From Synanceia verrucosa (Eukaryota > Chordata > Actinopteri > Perciformes > Synanceiidae): a stretch of 64,000 nt of DNA. Made by a program: the position numbers and the translations under genes. Below the pieces are notes generated by a model. It ran no database searches. It had not been told where the DNA came from and saw only the letters and a list, made by a program, of their open reading frames with translations. Below are positions 1 through 11,930 of this stretch, in pieces. The stretch lies in the NCBI GenBank assembly GCA_029721515.1, contig CM056561.1, positions 14,398,501 through 14,462,500 on the forward strand, given 5' to 3'. Positions within the stretch are counted from its first letter, which is position 1. Each line of letters opens with the position of its first letter.

Positions 1-1086
1 GTCTTCGCCAAACATGGACGGGGCACGATGCCATGACGTCACACCCCCCTCTCTCAAGCATGCTCTCTCCGATTGCTGAATGCTGCCTTCGGGTACTGTC
101 GGAAATATTACAGTTTATATTGAGAAAGTTGTATTTTTCACGTGATGTATGCTCAGATGTAGTGTAATAAATAGCATGTATAGAAGCGTATCATCACGAT
201 CTGGTTAAAAATATTAAGTCAACTTTTGGTCACATAATCAAAGGTCCCTGTGCTCCCAGTGTATTTCCATTGCAGTCTAATGCTAAACCGAATGATAGTC
301 CATCACACAACGTTGGCTTTACGATGAGTATTTTAAGGCAGCATTACAGTCGTTCACTGAGATTTCAACTTTAAACGAGTACATCATGTGCTATTCCATT
401 CGACAACTGACTGCTAAATTTTGACATACATCAAGATGTTTGTCCAAAATTGATGGAAATAAATAGGGAAAAGAAAATGCAGTCACGTGGAATTTTCAGA
501 CTAATGAACATTGACCCACAAAGAAAAGAAGAAAATAAGCAAAATACACACACAGGCAACACGCACGCACACACACATCCAAGCAATTGAGTAATATGTA
601 TCTGTATTCAGTATCACAACAATTGAAAAAGATGATGGGCTATCCAAAAAAAAAGGTAGAAATTGGAAATAAATAATAAATGCAAGCAAAGCCATGACAG
701 TGTTCCACAATACTATAATCTGTCAGTGGCTGAAACTGAGCCAGTGAATAGGAACCAGGTCAGTAGTGTGCACACATTCATGCTGTTATATCTATGTATA
801 CTGGAATTATCCTATGTGCCAATATTTATACCTACAACATGCAGTGCCTCCTGGGTTTCACAGAAATGATGATCTCAGACATGAGAATGACAGAGGCTTG
901 GTTATTGGGATGACTTGGCAAATTATGTGGTTGTTTGGGCCAATTTTTGCTTTAACCACACAACTCTCACCAGCAGATGGTTAACTGACCACCCACAGGA
1001 TCTTGCTCTACTCTCTACTTCATTGACAAGTTGACTTCATTGGCTATACTACTGTCAGCAATGGCTGCTGCTTGTGACCAGCTTGT
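1..1086. other. non-coding, no gene recognised
   Basis: AT-rich sequence with short open frames only, none resembling a known family. A short imperfect CA tract lies near 545-576. No splice-bounded exon or transposon terminus could be supported. Confidence 0.5.
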
Positions 1087-1136
1087 GACACACACGCACA
1101 CACACGCACACACGTGCACACACACACGCACACACG

Positions 1137-1177
<41 letters not shown>
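1087..1177. repeat. CA/TG dinucleotide microsatellite
   Basis: About 90 bp of CA repeats with interspersed CG variants; the last 35 bp or so are pure CA. The Cys/Val-rich reverse open frame over it is an artefact of the repeat. Confidence 0.95.
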
Positions 1178-1180
<3 letters not shown>

Positions 1181-2400
1181 CATGTTAAATGTGTGTTTAA
1201 TACTTAATAGGTCTTTATTTATTATCTCATTCAAGTGAGTACTCAATTCATGTTCTCAACTGTCCTTGACGACCTTGAAATGGCACTAATGCTGTCAAAA
1301 AGAGTCAAATTTGGAAATGATAAAGAAGCATGAGTACTTTGATGCTGGCAAACTATCAAGATTAGTTGAGCAAGAGCCTTTGGCTTCCAACAGAAGCCAA
1401 AAATAAGGCCAGTATAGTACCAGTAGTGTCATGAAAGTTGCATGTAATCTGCAGCCCTTATGTAAAGTCGAGTGCAATAACCTGCAAATCACACATGCTG
1501 CAGAACATATAAAGAACTATAATGGTTGTCATTGTCATGGGTGTAAATGCAGTGTTCTTTGCTTGCACTTATCTTGTACAAACACCAACACAAATGATTA
1601 CAGCCTTCATTTTGATTACAGTGTTGATGTGATGAATGTATGTTCCTCCAGGCTAATGTTGTAAACAGAAAGTCCATTCTTTTAGATTTTGAATTCCTTT
1701 ACTGCTTTCCCTGTATAAATTATAATGTCAACCTTGTATATAACTAATAACATCCATCTAACAAATCCTGATCTTTAACATTTTTCAACATGCATGACCA
1801 TTTAAACAAAGGGGAATATTAAAATCAACATATCCTCCAGAAATTTAAAGGTCTCCGATTGTACATTTCTGCTGCAATTTTATATAGGTCTCAGACATCC
1901 AACAATATTGTATTCAAAGTGTATTGCCCCCAACTCAGCTCTGGTCCTGAATTCCAGCCAGTTAAAATTCGCTGTATTGTGCTCTACTGAGAACAAGCTG
2001 TTTCTGTGTATGTCCCTGAGCTGTGTCTGACTCTCTCTCGCCTTACCGTGCACTTTTGTTTACTTATAGATGCGCACTGGCAAGAGAGGCTAACGTTACT
2101 CTGCAGTGCACAGACAGCACCGTTAGTAGTAGTCAGTCACCCAAATTATAAGTAAGTGCGTAATGCTCGCTTCAAATGAGCTTTGTGCACACAGAGCTTA
2201 TGTTGAATATCTCCTGATATTCATTACTCAAGGACCACCAGAACTTCCTAAAGTTTTGCATATGTGCACCCATCATTTCACAGAGGACTGCTTTGTAAAC
2301 ATGAGCCCATACAAATTAGGCAGCTGAAGTTGAAGCATGGAGCGTGACAGCCTGTATACATGTCTCTGTAGTGTTAGCTATTGCTGCAGTGCTCATTGAG
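1178..2400. other. non-coding, no gene recognised
   Basis: Short open frames on both strands, none with a recognisable domain. No repeat shared with the rest of the window was noticed. Confidence 0.45.
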
Positions 2401-2561
2401 CTAACCAGAGGTCCGGTGCTCGGTTGGCACTATTGCTGCTAACCGGAGGTCCGGTTAAGCTCAAAGCTAGCTACCAGAGGTCCGGAGGTCAGTTAGTCCT
2501 GCAACAATAGCTCTGATTAGCTCGGTTAGTACTGCAGGAGTAGCTTCGGACCTCTGGTTAG
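2401..2561. repeat. direct and inverted repeat cluster (CCAGAGGTCCG motif)
   Basis: The motif CTAACCAGAGGTCCG at 2401-2415 recurs with small changes near 2439-2453 and 2471-2485. It appears as its exact reverse complement at 2547-2561. The intervening sequence repeats tagct, ggttag and tgctg words, so the 160-bp block could fold into a hairpin. No coding frame crosses it. Confidence 0.75.
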
Positions 2562-2616
2562 CACTGCAGCTGTTGCTGTAGTACTAACCAAGCTTCTAAG
2601 ATCCAACAGGGACAGA

Positions 2617-2945
2617 AAGTGTTACAGTGAATGAAAAGCAGTCACCTTGGCCATCACCATGGGCACTTAAAAGGAGTGAAATGTGCCAGAGGAGAGCTGT
2701 GGAGGGCCGCGGTAATGTGAGCGGAGCACCGGGGCGGGAGTCCATAGTTCAAGTGGCCGATAGGGAGTGCTGGTTCCCGGCCAAGGCCGGCGGGTAGCAC
2801 CGGCTGTCTGCCTGGAGGTCCAAAATTTCAAAGTGTTACAGTAAATGAAAAGCAGCCACCTTGGCCATCACCATGGGCACTTAGAAAGAGTGAAATGTGC
2901 CGGAGGAGAGCTATGAAGGGACAGGGTAAAGTGAGCGAAGCTTTA
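2617..2945. repeat. tandem direct duplication, about 125-bp units 214 bp apart
   Basis: A unit beginning AAGTGTTACAGT at 2617 is repeated from 2831 with roughly 85-90% identity over about 110-125 bp. Both copies contain the string CACCTTGGCCATCACCATGG and end in a gtgagcg-a-agc stretch. The spacer is GC-rich. No reading frame is conserved, so this looks like a local duplication in non-coding DNA. Confidence 0.75.
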
Positions 2946-3028
2946 GTTTGGACTTTGTCACAACATATTTCGGATTAATAACGAGGTCTTTTAGGTTTTG
3001 TAAGGTTAGACATTATTTATCAGACATG

Positions 3029-3293
3029 TTCGTAGCTGCAGCTGTGGTAACTAGAGCAGAGCTGGCAACCCGGTTGCTGAAACACTACAGACTTTGTGAT
3101 TGGGAGACAGGTGGAGGGTGGCGCATCAGACCAAAACATGATTTCAAAACATCAACATGATTTGCGGTCCGCAAAAGATTTGGCTATACTGTTGTTGTTG
3201 GTGAGTTCAGTATGTTATATGAACATTATTCCTGAGTCTCTGTGACATATTAGGATGATTTTACGGCCAGTTGCCTTAGATTTCTTACATATC
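3029..3293 (+). repeat. dispersed repeat, copy 1
   Basis: This block aligns with 13384-13660 and shares GGTAACTAGAGCAGAGCTGG, GGGAGA-AGGTGGAGGGTGG and GCATCAGACCAAAA in the same order. The last common bases are TTTCTTACATA. It looks like a non-autonomous mobile repeat or a dispersed remnant. The family is not recognised and no termini were resolved. Confidence 0.7.
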
Positions 3294-3440
3294 GTCACCT
3301 TATTAAAATAATGACCCAAGTAATCTTTTCGAGTTTTTGGGAAAAAACAAAAAAACTGGTGGCCAGCACTAAAGATAAAAACTCATTTTCATCAAAACTC
3401 ATTAAAAAAATGACTTAAGCCATTATTTTAATAGGGTGAC
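3294..3440. mobile_element. small foldback MITE
   Basis: GTCACCTTATTAAAATAATG at 3294 is matched in inverted orientation by the 3414-3440 terminus (CATTATTTTAATAGGGTGAC) with one mismatch in the first 20 bp. The interior is AT-rich and non-coding. Size (147 bp), termini and lack of coding fit a non-autonomous DNA transposon. It directly abuts the end of the dispersed repeat at 3029-3293, and a target duplication was not clear. Confidence 0.7.
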
Positions 3441-5518
3441 AAATCCCAGCTAATGTCAGTCTTGAGCACAGACAGCAGGTAAATTATTCCAAGCTGGAAG
3501 GAATCACAGTCTTAAAGTTTAATTTGTGACTGATGGGACTTCAGTGAAGCAAACGTTTGCAGTTTTCCTTCTAACGTGCTGTAAGACCTGCAGTTAGTGG
3601 TTTGCTTCATTACCTTTGATCTCTTGAGGTTTTCTGTTTGTGGTGCTGGGAGGGGCTGAGATGCCTGGCCTAGTGTGGAGACATCCTCTTTAAAACTGAA
3701 AGAAAATAATAGGACCTAAAACATGCTGCACAACATGAGACATTTTCCTGGACATGAACTTCAGTCCATTTTTAAGTCTTGGAAAATATATAATCATAAC
3801 CCTTTCGGACCAGCCTATAATAAACCAACTGCATAATGTCATCTTTCAGACAACAATATCAAATGAATGACGCTTTGGAAGTAAAGCACGATCTGGAATC
3901 AGATCATATCAGTGGAAAAAACAAACATACAATTTTGTCACTTTGTCACAGGACAATGAGAACACTGCTCCATCTATACTGTCATCTGATGCTAGGAGGT
4001 CCAAATCAGGTTTTTCTGTGTTATTCAGTCTCATAGAGCTGCCCATGTGAAAACAATAACCAAAAATGACCCTCGAAAATCAACCCCTTAACCCTCTGAC
4101 CCAAAGTGAGAACAAGAAAAATCTCCCTCAAAAACCTCATGAAAAAAGTCATGTTTGTACTTTAATGTTTACTGTGTAATTAGTATGTGCCTTTTAAAAG
4201 CATGCAACCCACTAATCGAGGCAACATCAATGCGACCAAAATATGCTACCAATGTAAACATGTTACATGTAGGGGTGGCTAGCTGCACGTACAATCATGA
4301 TGATCGAGGTTCAAACACAACCAGAACGTATGTTGTCTGTCATCTGCCTGTCTGTAGCCTACTTAAAACTGGGGTAATACATATCAATGTACAATAGGTC
4401 TATGCTACACATTTAAGTCATCATATTTGAATCTGGAGTAACCTATGTGTGATTATTGCTCTTTGTGACTGACAGTTAACTCTCCTGTGTTAGTTGTGGT
4501 TTGTTATGAGAGTTGTCCTTCTGTGTTAAAAGTGCTGTCGCTCAGTGCTTGCCAGTCATTTTTGTTGCTACACACAACAAAGCAAATACTGTAAAGCAAA
4601 GCAATACTATATACAGCAGGCAATCCATCTTTTTCCCCAAATAACTCTGTAAATCTGTCAACCACAAATCTGGTACGTTTACTTCTTTACCAATTTAAAA
4701 TCTGTAAAATGTTTCATTCACTAAAATAATTTTAATAAGCAATAAGCAATAAAAGTTGTAATTGTAGCACATAACATGTTTAATATAAGTGGAGATATCC
4801 ATACACACATCAATTTTTGTTTGCATATTTTGATTAAATTGAACTCGACAGTTTATGAAATCACCCTGAAAAGTATGTTCAGCTTGTCTAATACATATAC
4901 AGTAAATGGTGCTGTCAAATGGCAAACAGCAGTGAGCTGCTATGGAAAACAACAGATCCATTCAGATCCACTTGCTGGGATGTGTCCATGGAGCAGGTGA
5001 GGGAAAAGTCATCACTCAAATGACTTGTTTTTCCTGCTCTTCATGTAACCAAATCAGCTGGCACACAAATAACAAGACTGGAGAGTAGAACAAATGCAGT
5101 TTACTTAATAGGCTAGCAATACAACAAAACAATAGCTCAGCAGCAGGTTGGTTTGTTGGCTTACACTTAAGTAATTTAAGTAATCTTGAATCTTATTGAA
5201 TCTTGAATCTCTTTTTATACAACCCAAAAGTCTCTGCTTTACGACACTGCCACCTACTGTTATAAAGTTGCAATAACATAATCATGGAACAAGAGTATGG
5301 AGCTGTCTTTTTCACCAAAAGTGTCCCGCTAAACTAAAACAGCATAGCTCACGCAGCATAACTCCAGCAGCACAGCTCCAGCAGCACAGCTCCCCTTATT
5401 TACAACTGTGAGGAAGCTGCACTCACTCCCTCAACAAGTCAGGTTGTCTCTTTTTGTATTCTTTTAGTTGAAAATTTGGTTTCTGATAAGAATATTTTTC
5501 TCGGTTATGTATTTTTAG
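3441..5518. other. non-coding, no gene recognised
   Basis: No open frame resembles a known protein. A small 15-bp direct repeat (CTCCAGCAGCACAG, two copies) lies at 5361-5393. Otherwise nothing was supported. Confidence 0.45.
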
Positions 5519-5790
5519 GGCAGCGTGGTGGTACAGTGGTTAGCATTGTCACCTCACAGCAAGAAGAGTACTCCGGCTTCCTCCCACCATCCAAAAACAT
5601 GCATGGGTATTATGTCAGTTGGCTAATCTAAATTGCCCATTGGTGTGAGTGGTTGTCTTGTCTCTATGTGCCCTGCGATGAACTGGCAACTTGTCCAGGA
5701 TGTACCCTGCCTTTCACCCTATGAGAGCTGGGATAGGCTCCAGCTCCCCCCACAACCCTATGTGAGGATAAGTGGTAGATGATGGATGGG
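5519..5790 (+). mobile_element. tRNA-derived SINE-like repeat, internally deleted
   Basis: The head has an A-box-like stretch (TGGTACAGTGGTTAGCA) followed by the family words CCTCACAGCAAGAAG, TCCTCCCACCATCCAAAAAC, TGTGCCCTGCGATGA, AACTTGTCCAGG and a GGATAAG...GATGGATGG tail. Relative to the copies at 14.4 and 58.8 kb, the B box and the CTGTGTGGAGTTTGC segment are missing. Other copies lie at 14400-15060, 16204-16274 (tail only), 48409-48721 and 58772-59114. Confidence 0.8.
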
Positions 5791-6049
5791 TTTGGATTCA
5801 ATTTAGCTGATAAATACATTTGTTTAAAATTATTATTTTCATTCACTTCTTTCATTGTTTTAATCCTTCTTCTCTTTGAGGTTCATTTCCTGGTTGAAAC
5901 TGGTGCTCTTCAACATGCACATATGAATGCCACATTTCCACCAGGTGGTTTCACTTAACCATAAAAACTGTGGAAATGGCGGTTGTTGAATTATTGTGCC
6001 ATTTGTGTCTTCATTTAAAGACTGTATTGCTTCAGTAGTTTGTTTTCTT

Positions 6050-6425
6050 TTTTACCTTTTCTATGTAAGTTGTAGTTTGACCCAAACATATTTAATGTCA
6101 TTAGGGGGTTTGGTAATGTCACTTGGGTTTGGGACAGAGTCAGGGAGTAATGGATTTCAGTAGGGAGGGAGTTCCAGAGGGTGGGGGCAGCCAACGTTGA
6201 GAGCTCTGTCACCAAAAGTTTTGAGTTTGGTACGAGGGATGGAAAGGAGACCAGCATCAGACGACCGCAGATTCCGGGATGGAGTGTGTTGGTGGAGGAG
6301 GTCAGCAAGGTATTTGCTGGGCAGCAGATGCTAACAGTTGACAGGCAGATGACATTTTTCCCTGACAGCTGATCACCAGCAGAGAAGAATCCTCGATCTC
6401 CGAATAAGAAGTGTGAGTAGTACAA
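6050..6425 (-). pseudogene. LINE ORF2 C-terminal fragment
   Basis: The reverse-strand translation carries a run like P-x-L-V-P-x-S-K-L followed by AAPTLWNSLPTEI. That matches the conserved C-terminus of L2/Rex-like LINE ORF2 proteins (basic PRxRL, then APRLWNSLP). No reverse transcriptase or endonuclease domain is present nearby. This is a 5'-truncated relic without function. Confidence 0.65.
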
Positions 6426-7279
6426 ATAAAATCAGATCAGATATAAAGTTAATGGAATGTTGGAATCTGTTCCTCATATAAAGTGCTCACTGTGGATTCC
6501 CACCGCTCTGTTTTCGTATCATCGCTTCTTACATATTTTATGGCAGTTATCTATCTCTGTCTTCGTTCAGGATTAGGGGTGGGAAAAAATATTGATATGG
6601 CAATATATCATGCGATCATGGCAATCAAAGAAGTCGACAGTTAAAGAAGCAGAAGAGAGCAGTGACCAGTGAGCTCACCGGCAGCTGATGAAGCTGATGT
6701 TTGGAGGCATTTTGGCTTTTAATAGAAAGAACTAATAAGCTGGAAAAAGAGTATGGAGTTTGCAAACGATACACCATACTGAATTAATAGCACAGCAGCT
6801 GAGGCCAAAATCTGTTGATCTGAAGCAAACTAAGCAAACTTATTTGTTTTAAATCCATTATTTAATGTTTATTTTAATCTAAAAGACCTATAACAGGTAT
6901 TCTTTTTTATCAAATGAAAAGCTAACCTTAATTTGCGTAATTTCAGAGTCTAATGTGCCACTATCGTTTCATTAGATTCATTAAAAAGCATTTCTCCTCT
7001 CCTCTGCAACAACCGGGACTCTCCCCTTGCTCCTCTCTCACAACGAACACCAGCACAGACACATCACCACACTCAGAGAGCGGAGGAGAGAGAGCGGTGC
7101 AAAAAAGTTTGCAGTATCAGAGTTAAAATTGTGCACTCAGATCACAAGGTCACAAGGCACAGGGGGGCATGTCCACTCAGATTTATCCGTCCCCCGACTT
7201 TCCCTGCATAAGGCAACAAACATCTAACCTGACTCTCGACAGCTGAATGTAGTCCCGCTTAGCTCCACACGGCGTTTCA
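6426..7279. other. non-coding, no gene recognised
   Basis: AT-rich sequence before the hAT remnant. The stretch 6960-7279 may be the leader of that element, but no terminal inverted repeat was identified. Confidence 0.35.
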
Positions 7280-8080
7280 ATGAGCGCCACATATCCATCT
7301 TCATGGGTGTATGAGCTCAGACATGAAATCAGGATGTTTTTGGAGCAGGAGTGCATGTATGAAAGCGCAAATAAGTTTGGCGATGAACAGTTTCTGCTGA
7401 AACTGGCCTACCTCAGTGACATATTTGAAACGCTGAATGAACCAAATCTACAGCTTCAAGGCAGAGACAAGCACCTCCCTGACCTCACAGACAAGATCAG
7501 CGCCTTTACTTGAAAGCTGGAGACGTGGGGCAAGCACAGGGAAATACTGGGAAATACTGGTTCATTTGAGAACATTAGTGAGTTTGCTGGACTTAATGAC
7601 TGTGATGTGACCACGGTGATTCCATGTCTGAAGCAGCACATCTCATCACTAAATGGATTCTTCAAAAAATAGTTTCCTGGTGACAGCTGTCAGTATGACT
7701 GGGTGAGGGATCCATTCACTGCACAGCTGAATTCCTGCTGAATTCAGCTGTGCAGAAGAGGACCAACTGATTGACATGTCATCTGACTCCACCCTGAGGC
7801 TGAGGTTTACATCACAGACACTGACTGAGTGCTGACTGGGTGTGGAAAGGGAGTATCCACTCATTGGACAGAAAGCTGTGAGCATTCTACTACTCTTTGC
7901 AACATCCTATCTTTATGAGATGGGCTTTTCCACTGTTACTGCACTAAAAACGAAGTACAGATTTTAGCTTTACATTGAGCAATAGTTAAGAGTAGCGATA
8001 TCAAGTTTGAAGCCCAGATTTGAAAAAATGTGCAGTGCAAAAAAGGGCTCACTGCAGCCACTAAAATACACTGAGCAGCC
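7280..8080 (+). pseudogene. hAT-superfamily transposase remnant (ZBED5/FAM200-like)
   Basis: An open segment (7280-7513) reads LAYLSDIFETLNEPNLQLQG followed by DKHLPDLTDKISAF. This is the typical middle of hAT transposases related to vertebrate ZBED5/FAM200 proteins (L-x-Y-L-x-D-I-F...LNLxLQG). Downstream the same strand continues in shifting frames with SSLNGFFK, WVRDPF, and the C-terminal dimerisation region (LFATSYLYEMGFSTVTALKT, then a KKxL-H-like end near 8060). Several stops and frameshifts break it, and the N-terminal zinc finger and first catalytic part are absent. The intact protein would cut and paste DNA in the nucleus; this copy cannot. Not a host gene. Confidence 0.75.
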
Positions 8081-9369
8081 TCATCATACTTTTCAGGCCA
8101 ACAACTTTTCTGGCAGAAACCAGACACTCCGTAAAGTGTTCAGCTGTGTCGAGCTCTGAGGAGACATATGTTTCAGTTTTATTTTTTTTTTAGTTATTTT
8201 GCTTTCATTTGTTTTTGGTCATCAAACCATTTGTTGACTATTTGTTTCTCCTGTAGCCTTGGACCAACGGTCAACACCATTAAAACTTGAATCACTACTT
8301 CTTTAAATAATAATACATAGGTATGTGTGGATGATTTGTTGGGGAGTCAGTGAACATGTATATATGAGAGACAATGAGATTTATTAGAACCAAGACAGCA
8401 GTACAGCATAGAATTTCAAATTTATTTTAAATTTCTATTTGGCAAATTATGCCACAGCAATTTGTCCTTTTTTACAGTATTCTATAAAGTTGCTGTTTAA
8501 TTTGAGAAGAAACCTTTTTTCAAATTTAGCAGAGTTCTGTGAACTAAAGTCTGGCACAGCAAAAGCAGTGTGCAGCATGCAGCAGAGGTAGAGCAAGTCT
8601 TGAGTTTCACAGACAGTTTTTGATGTAAGGAAATGAGTTCAGTCAGTTCATCCTGTCTGAAATGCAGGAAAGGAGGCCATCCAGCTCCCCTGTAACTTGG
8701 AATCCTCTCGCAGACACTGAAGAGACATCAACCTCATAAAATGTGGACAATTCACAATGGTTATTTTGTACACGTCTAGACAGGTGTGCTAACTGTGATA
8801 TCCAAACAGCACTGCGCAACTGAATTGCAGCAATTATTATCCGACTGGTTTTACTTATTACTCCAATGCATTGAAATAAAGGGGAGAGGTTTGCTTTTAT
8901 TTGATTGGTTTTAGCCACACAACCAAGGCTGGTGGAATTTGTGGACTAGAATAACTTTTATTCATCCCCCGCTAATGAAATAATAGAATAAGTAAAAAAG
9001 AAAAAAAATATTTGCAGTATGTACTAAGACAAAGAAAAGAAATTGATACAGTATGTTATTCTGTAATACATAAACAGACAGCCATGACAACCATGATAAT
9101 GCATATCAGTGATAGCACTGGGGAGACGAGAAGGGAAATAAGATGTTTGTGAAGTGCTTAGTATTAGTGGACAATGAACTGTGGTCCTTCCCTCAGGGAA
9201 GGAGCTGGAAGAGGAGATGAGTAAGAGGTGAAGGGTCAGAGATGACTTTCTGCGCTTGCTTCAAAAGGATGGACTTCCAGATGTGCTTTGTCGTGTAAAG
9301 ACGTGTGTGTGGAGGCTCCATATAAAAGTAGTCAAAAATATTAATATCACCAGGTGTATGCCATTTTGA
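8081..9369. other. non-coding, no gene recognised
   Basis: AT-rich sequence with short frames only. The part around 8930-9300 has the look of a retroelement 3' region read in reverse, but no diagnostic domain was found, so it is left unassigned. Confidence 0.35.
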
Positions 9370-9444
9370 GGGGGCTCATTGAATAAGGCTCGGTTTTAGG
9401 AGTTAACAAGTGCGCTGTCAGTGCAGAGCAATTTATGATTGAAA

Positions 9445-10430
9445 ATGTCCAACCGACAGACTCGAGCTGGTGTAGAAAAGCTGCAGGTGGATAACAACGC
9501 TGCCCCTCCAGCTAACAAAGGTAATGCTAGCCCAGCACTGGGTGACAACATACCTCAGTGGGCTAAAGATATGATGCCCAGGGTTAAAAAAAACAATGCT
9601 GGGATTATGAAATACACAGATGAGACTAAGACTGAGATGGTGAGATGCAAAGAAGAAACAGAGAAAGGAAGAAAAGAGTCGAAAGCTGAGATGGAAGAAT
9701 GGGCTAAGAGTTTGGAAGATAATACTAAAGCTCAGTTTGAGTTGCTACGTGAGGAGGTGAGGCTGATAAGCGACACAACTACCAGTCTAGCCAATGAGAT
9801 GGAAGTGTGGAAAAAAGAAGTGGACAGTACATTGAATGAGCAGTCTGATAGTACAACCAACATGGAAACAAAACTGAAGGAAATTTGAAGGAGATACTGA
9901 AGCTGAGGGGACAGAGTGAAGACCTCAAGGCAAGATCATGACGCAACAACATACGTGTCGTGGGGATAAGAGACAGGGCCGAGACAGGCAAAAAGCTATC
10001 GGAATTCATAGCTGGCTTGCTGAAAGAAAAACTAGGACTAGCAGTGACTAGCAGTGATCAAACACATCAGGCATTTGGGGCATTCAACGTGAGATGAGAC
10101 GGGAATGGAGTTCCACCGTGAGCCTTCGTCGTGAGATATCACTACTACACAGAGAAGGAGGAGATACTGAGAAAGGCGAGGGAAATTGAGAGAACACTGG
10201 AGGGTCGGCGTGGACAGATTCACATCTTCCGGACTACACCCAGGAGGTAAACAGTAAGAGAGCAGTCTTCAAAGAAGCAAGAGGCCTCCTGCGGACCTGC
10301 AAGGGGATCAGATATGGGCTGTGTTACCCTGATGATTACACCAGAAGGGTGTAACAAAAATATTCAAGAGCCCAAAAGACGCCGTGGAGTACATTAAGAA
10401 GACACTGAAAATACCGGGTGAAGCAGGTTT
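9445..10430 (+). pseudogene. L1/Tx1-type LINE ORF1 (coiled-coil RNA-binding protein), broken
   Basis: The likely start is ATG at 9445. The open part (to 9888) is highly charged and heptad-like with many Glu/Lys (EETEKGRKESKAEMEEW), as in the coiled coil of L1-type ORF1 proteins. After a frameshift the strand continues with RNNIRVVGIRD, KLSEFIAGLL, FKEARGLLR and FKSPKDAVEYIKKTL in different frames. These match the order of the RRM and C-terminal domains of the Transposase_22/L1 ORF1 family, which coats element RNA for retrotransposition. Several stops and frameshifts make it non-functional. The GC-poor sequence upstream (9370-9444) may be 5' UTR. It precedes the ORF2 endonuclease in the order expected for a LINE. 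Confidence 0.75.
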
Positions 10431-10724
10431 GAGCTTGGCTAAGTATATACAAGTTTGTTAATAAGTAAGTTTATACATGTTTACATATGCCTACACTGTT
10501 GAAATGACATAAATGTCACAGGCAAGATATTGTTGTGTTCATATATGTGTGTGTGTATGTGTTATGTCTGCTGTGTATGTGACGTCGCCCCCTTTCCTCC
10601 CAGACCTTCTCCCTTTAAGTTTTCTATTTTTGCTGCCAGATTTTCAAGGTGTGATCTGGCTAGTGGGCACCACAGGAACATGGTGGTGAGCTGCAGGCCC
10701 CTGATATGGTACCAAACATGGATG

Positions 10725-11330
10725 CGACCAGAATGAGCACAAAATTGATGAGCTGGAATGTCAGGGCAATCAATAAACCGGCTAAATGGAGTAAGATCTT
10801 TGAACACTTGAGAGACCAGGGAGCAGAGATAATTTATTTACGAGAGACAAGTCTGTTGAACAAGTACCATGTCAAGCTCTGTAGGAGGGATTCAATCAGA
10901 TCTATCACTCAAATTTCAATAGTAAGATTCAAGGAGTAGCCATCCTTATACAAAGGAATGTATGATTCATAGAAACAACTACTATAAAAGATAAACATAG
11001 TTGATACGTTATTGTGGTTGGGAATTACTCAATATGCCAGTAGTGCTGGCAAACATATACGCACCCAATTTGTTAAAATGTTCAATTTTTTAAGGACTTA
11101 TTCTTGTTGATACCTAATTTGGACACTCATAACTTGATTTTAGGGGGAGACCTGACCTGTGTCCTCAGTTCAGCTGTGGACCACTCTAGCCCAACACCCA
11201 ATGTGCTAAGTAAATCTGCACAATGCATTAATTCCTTTTGTAAAACATATGGTATATTCACAGGGCTATTTGTCTTTAATCCGATGGTTTTGACAATGTC
11301 CCTCTTAAATGCAAAACTGCAAAATGGATG
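10725..11330 (+). pseudogene. L1/Tx1-type LINE ORF2 N-terminus (APE endonuclease), truncated
   Basis: The translation starts KLMSWNVRAINKPAKWSKIF, then LRDQGAEIIYLRETSL. This is the canonical beginning of the apurinic-like endonuclease of L1/Tx1 LINEs (WNVRGxN..., IxxLQET). After frameshifts, LILGGDLTCVL at about 11135-11165 corresponds to the GGDFN motif, with Phe/Asn replaced. The homology stops near 11330 before the reverse transcriptase, so the element is cut at its 3' side. Only the 5' half survives here; a matching 3' half of a related copy is at 38.9-43.5 kb. Confidence 0.8.
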
Positions 11331-11930
11331 AACACTTCTTATCCCTTTTTTCAATTACATTCGTCCAATGTAATGTAGCGAATTTCCTTTTTTTGTATCC
11401 TTCTAAGTTTTCTCCAGTCAGTGTGGGATATAAAAAAAAAACTAGGCTCCATGGGCAATTTGTGAGTGAAAAAGTCATCTTGTTCAAATAATATTTGCAA
11501 TGGTGTAGTGGAGGCCCTGCTGGTATTCTGAAAACAAGTAAAAAATAAAAGACATAAGAAGGTTGTTAGTAAAGCAGGTTGAATAAAATAACAGCATTTG
11601 AAGCGGACACTATATTTCTGTTTGTTAAAGCATGTTTACAGTTATACTGAACCAAAATAAAATAGTTGTCCACTCCGTAGAAAAATTGCACTACTGTTTA
11701 AATATAAGAAAATCTGTGATGAATTTATCATTATCGTGTGGGAATCAATAGTATTCTCTTAAGTTATTTTTGTCAATAAAAAATATTCATCACATTTAAA
11801 GGATGCAAGTCTAATAATATCAATAAAATGAATGTAAATTGTGTTAATTCAACCCAATGCATTTAAACTGAAATTTTTCCATCTTCAGTATAAAAAACTG
11901 AAATCATTGAAATATTACCTCTTGGCATTC
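11331..11930. other. non-coding, no gene recognised
   Basis: AT-rich sequence between the truncated LINE and the exon-like block. The minus strand directly below the exon-like block begins with a GTAAT donor, so part of this could be intron of that remnant. Confidence 0.35.

Noticed and set aside
1055..1246. Reverse open frame rich in Cys-Val
   Set aside because: It is a translation of the CA microsatellite, not a protein.
4155..4961. Open frames of 70-90 codons on both strands
   Set aside because: Expected by chance in AT-rich DNA; no domain, no conservation within the window.
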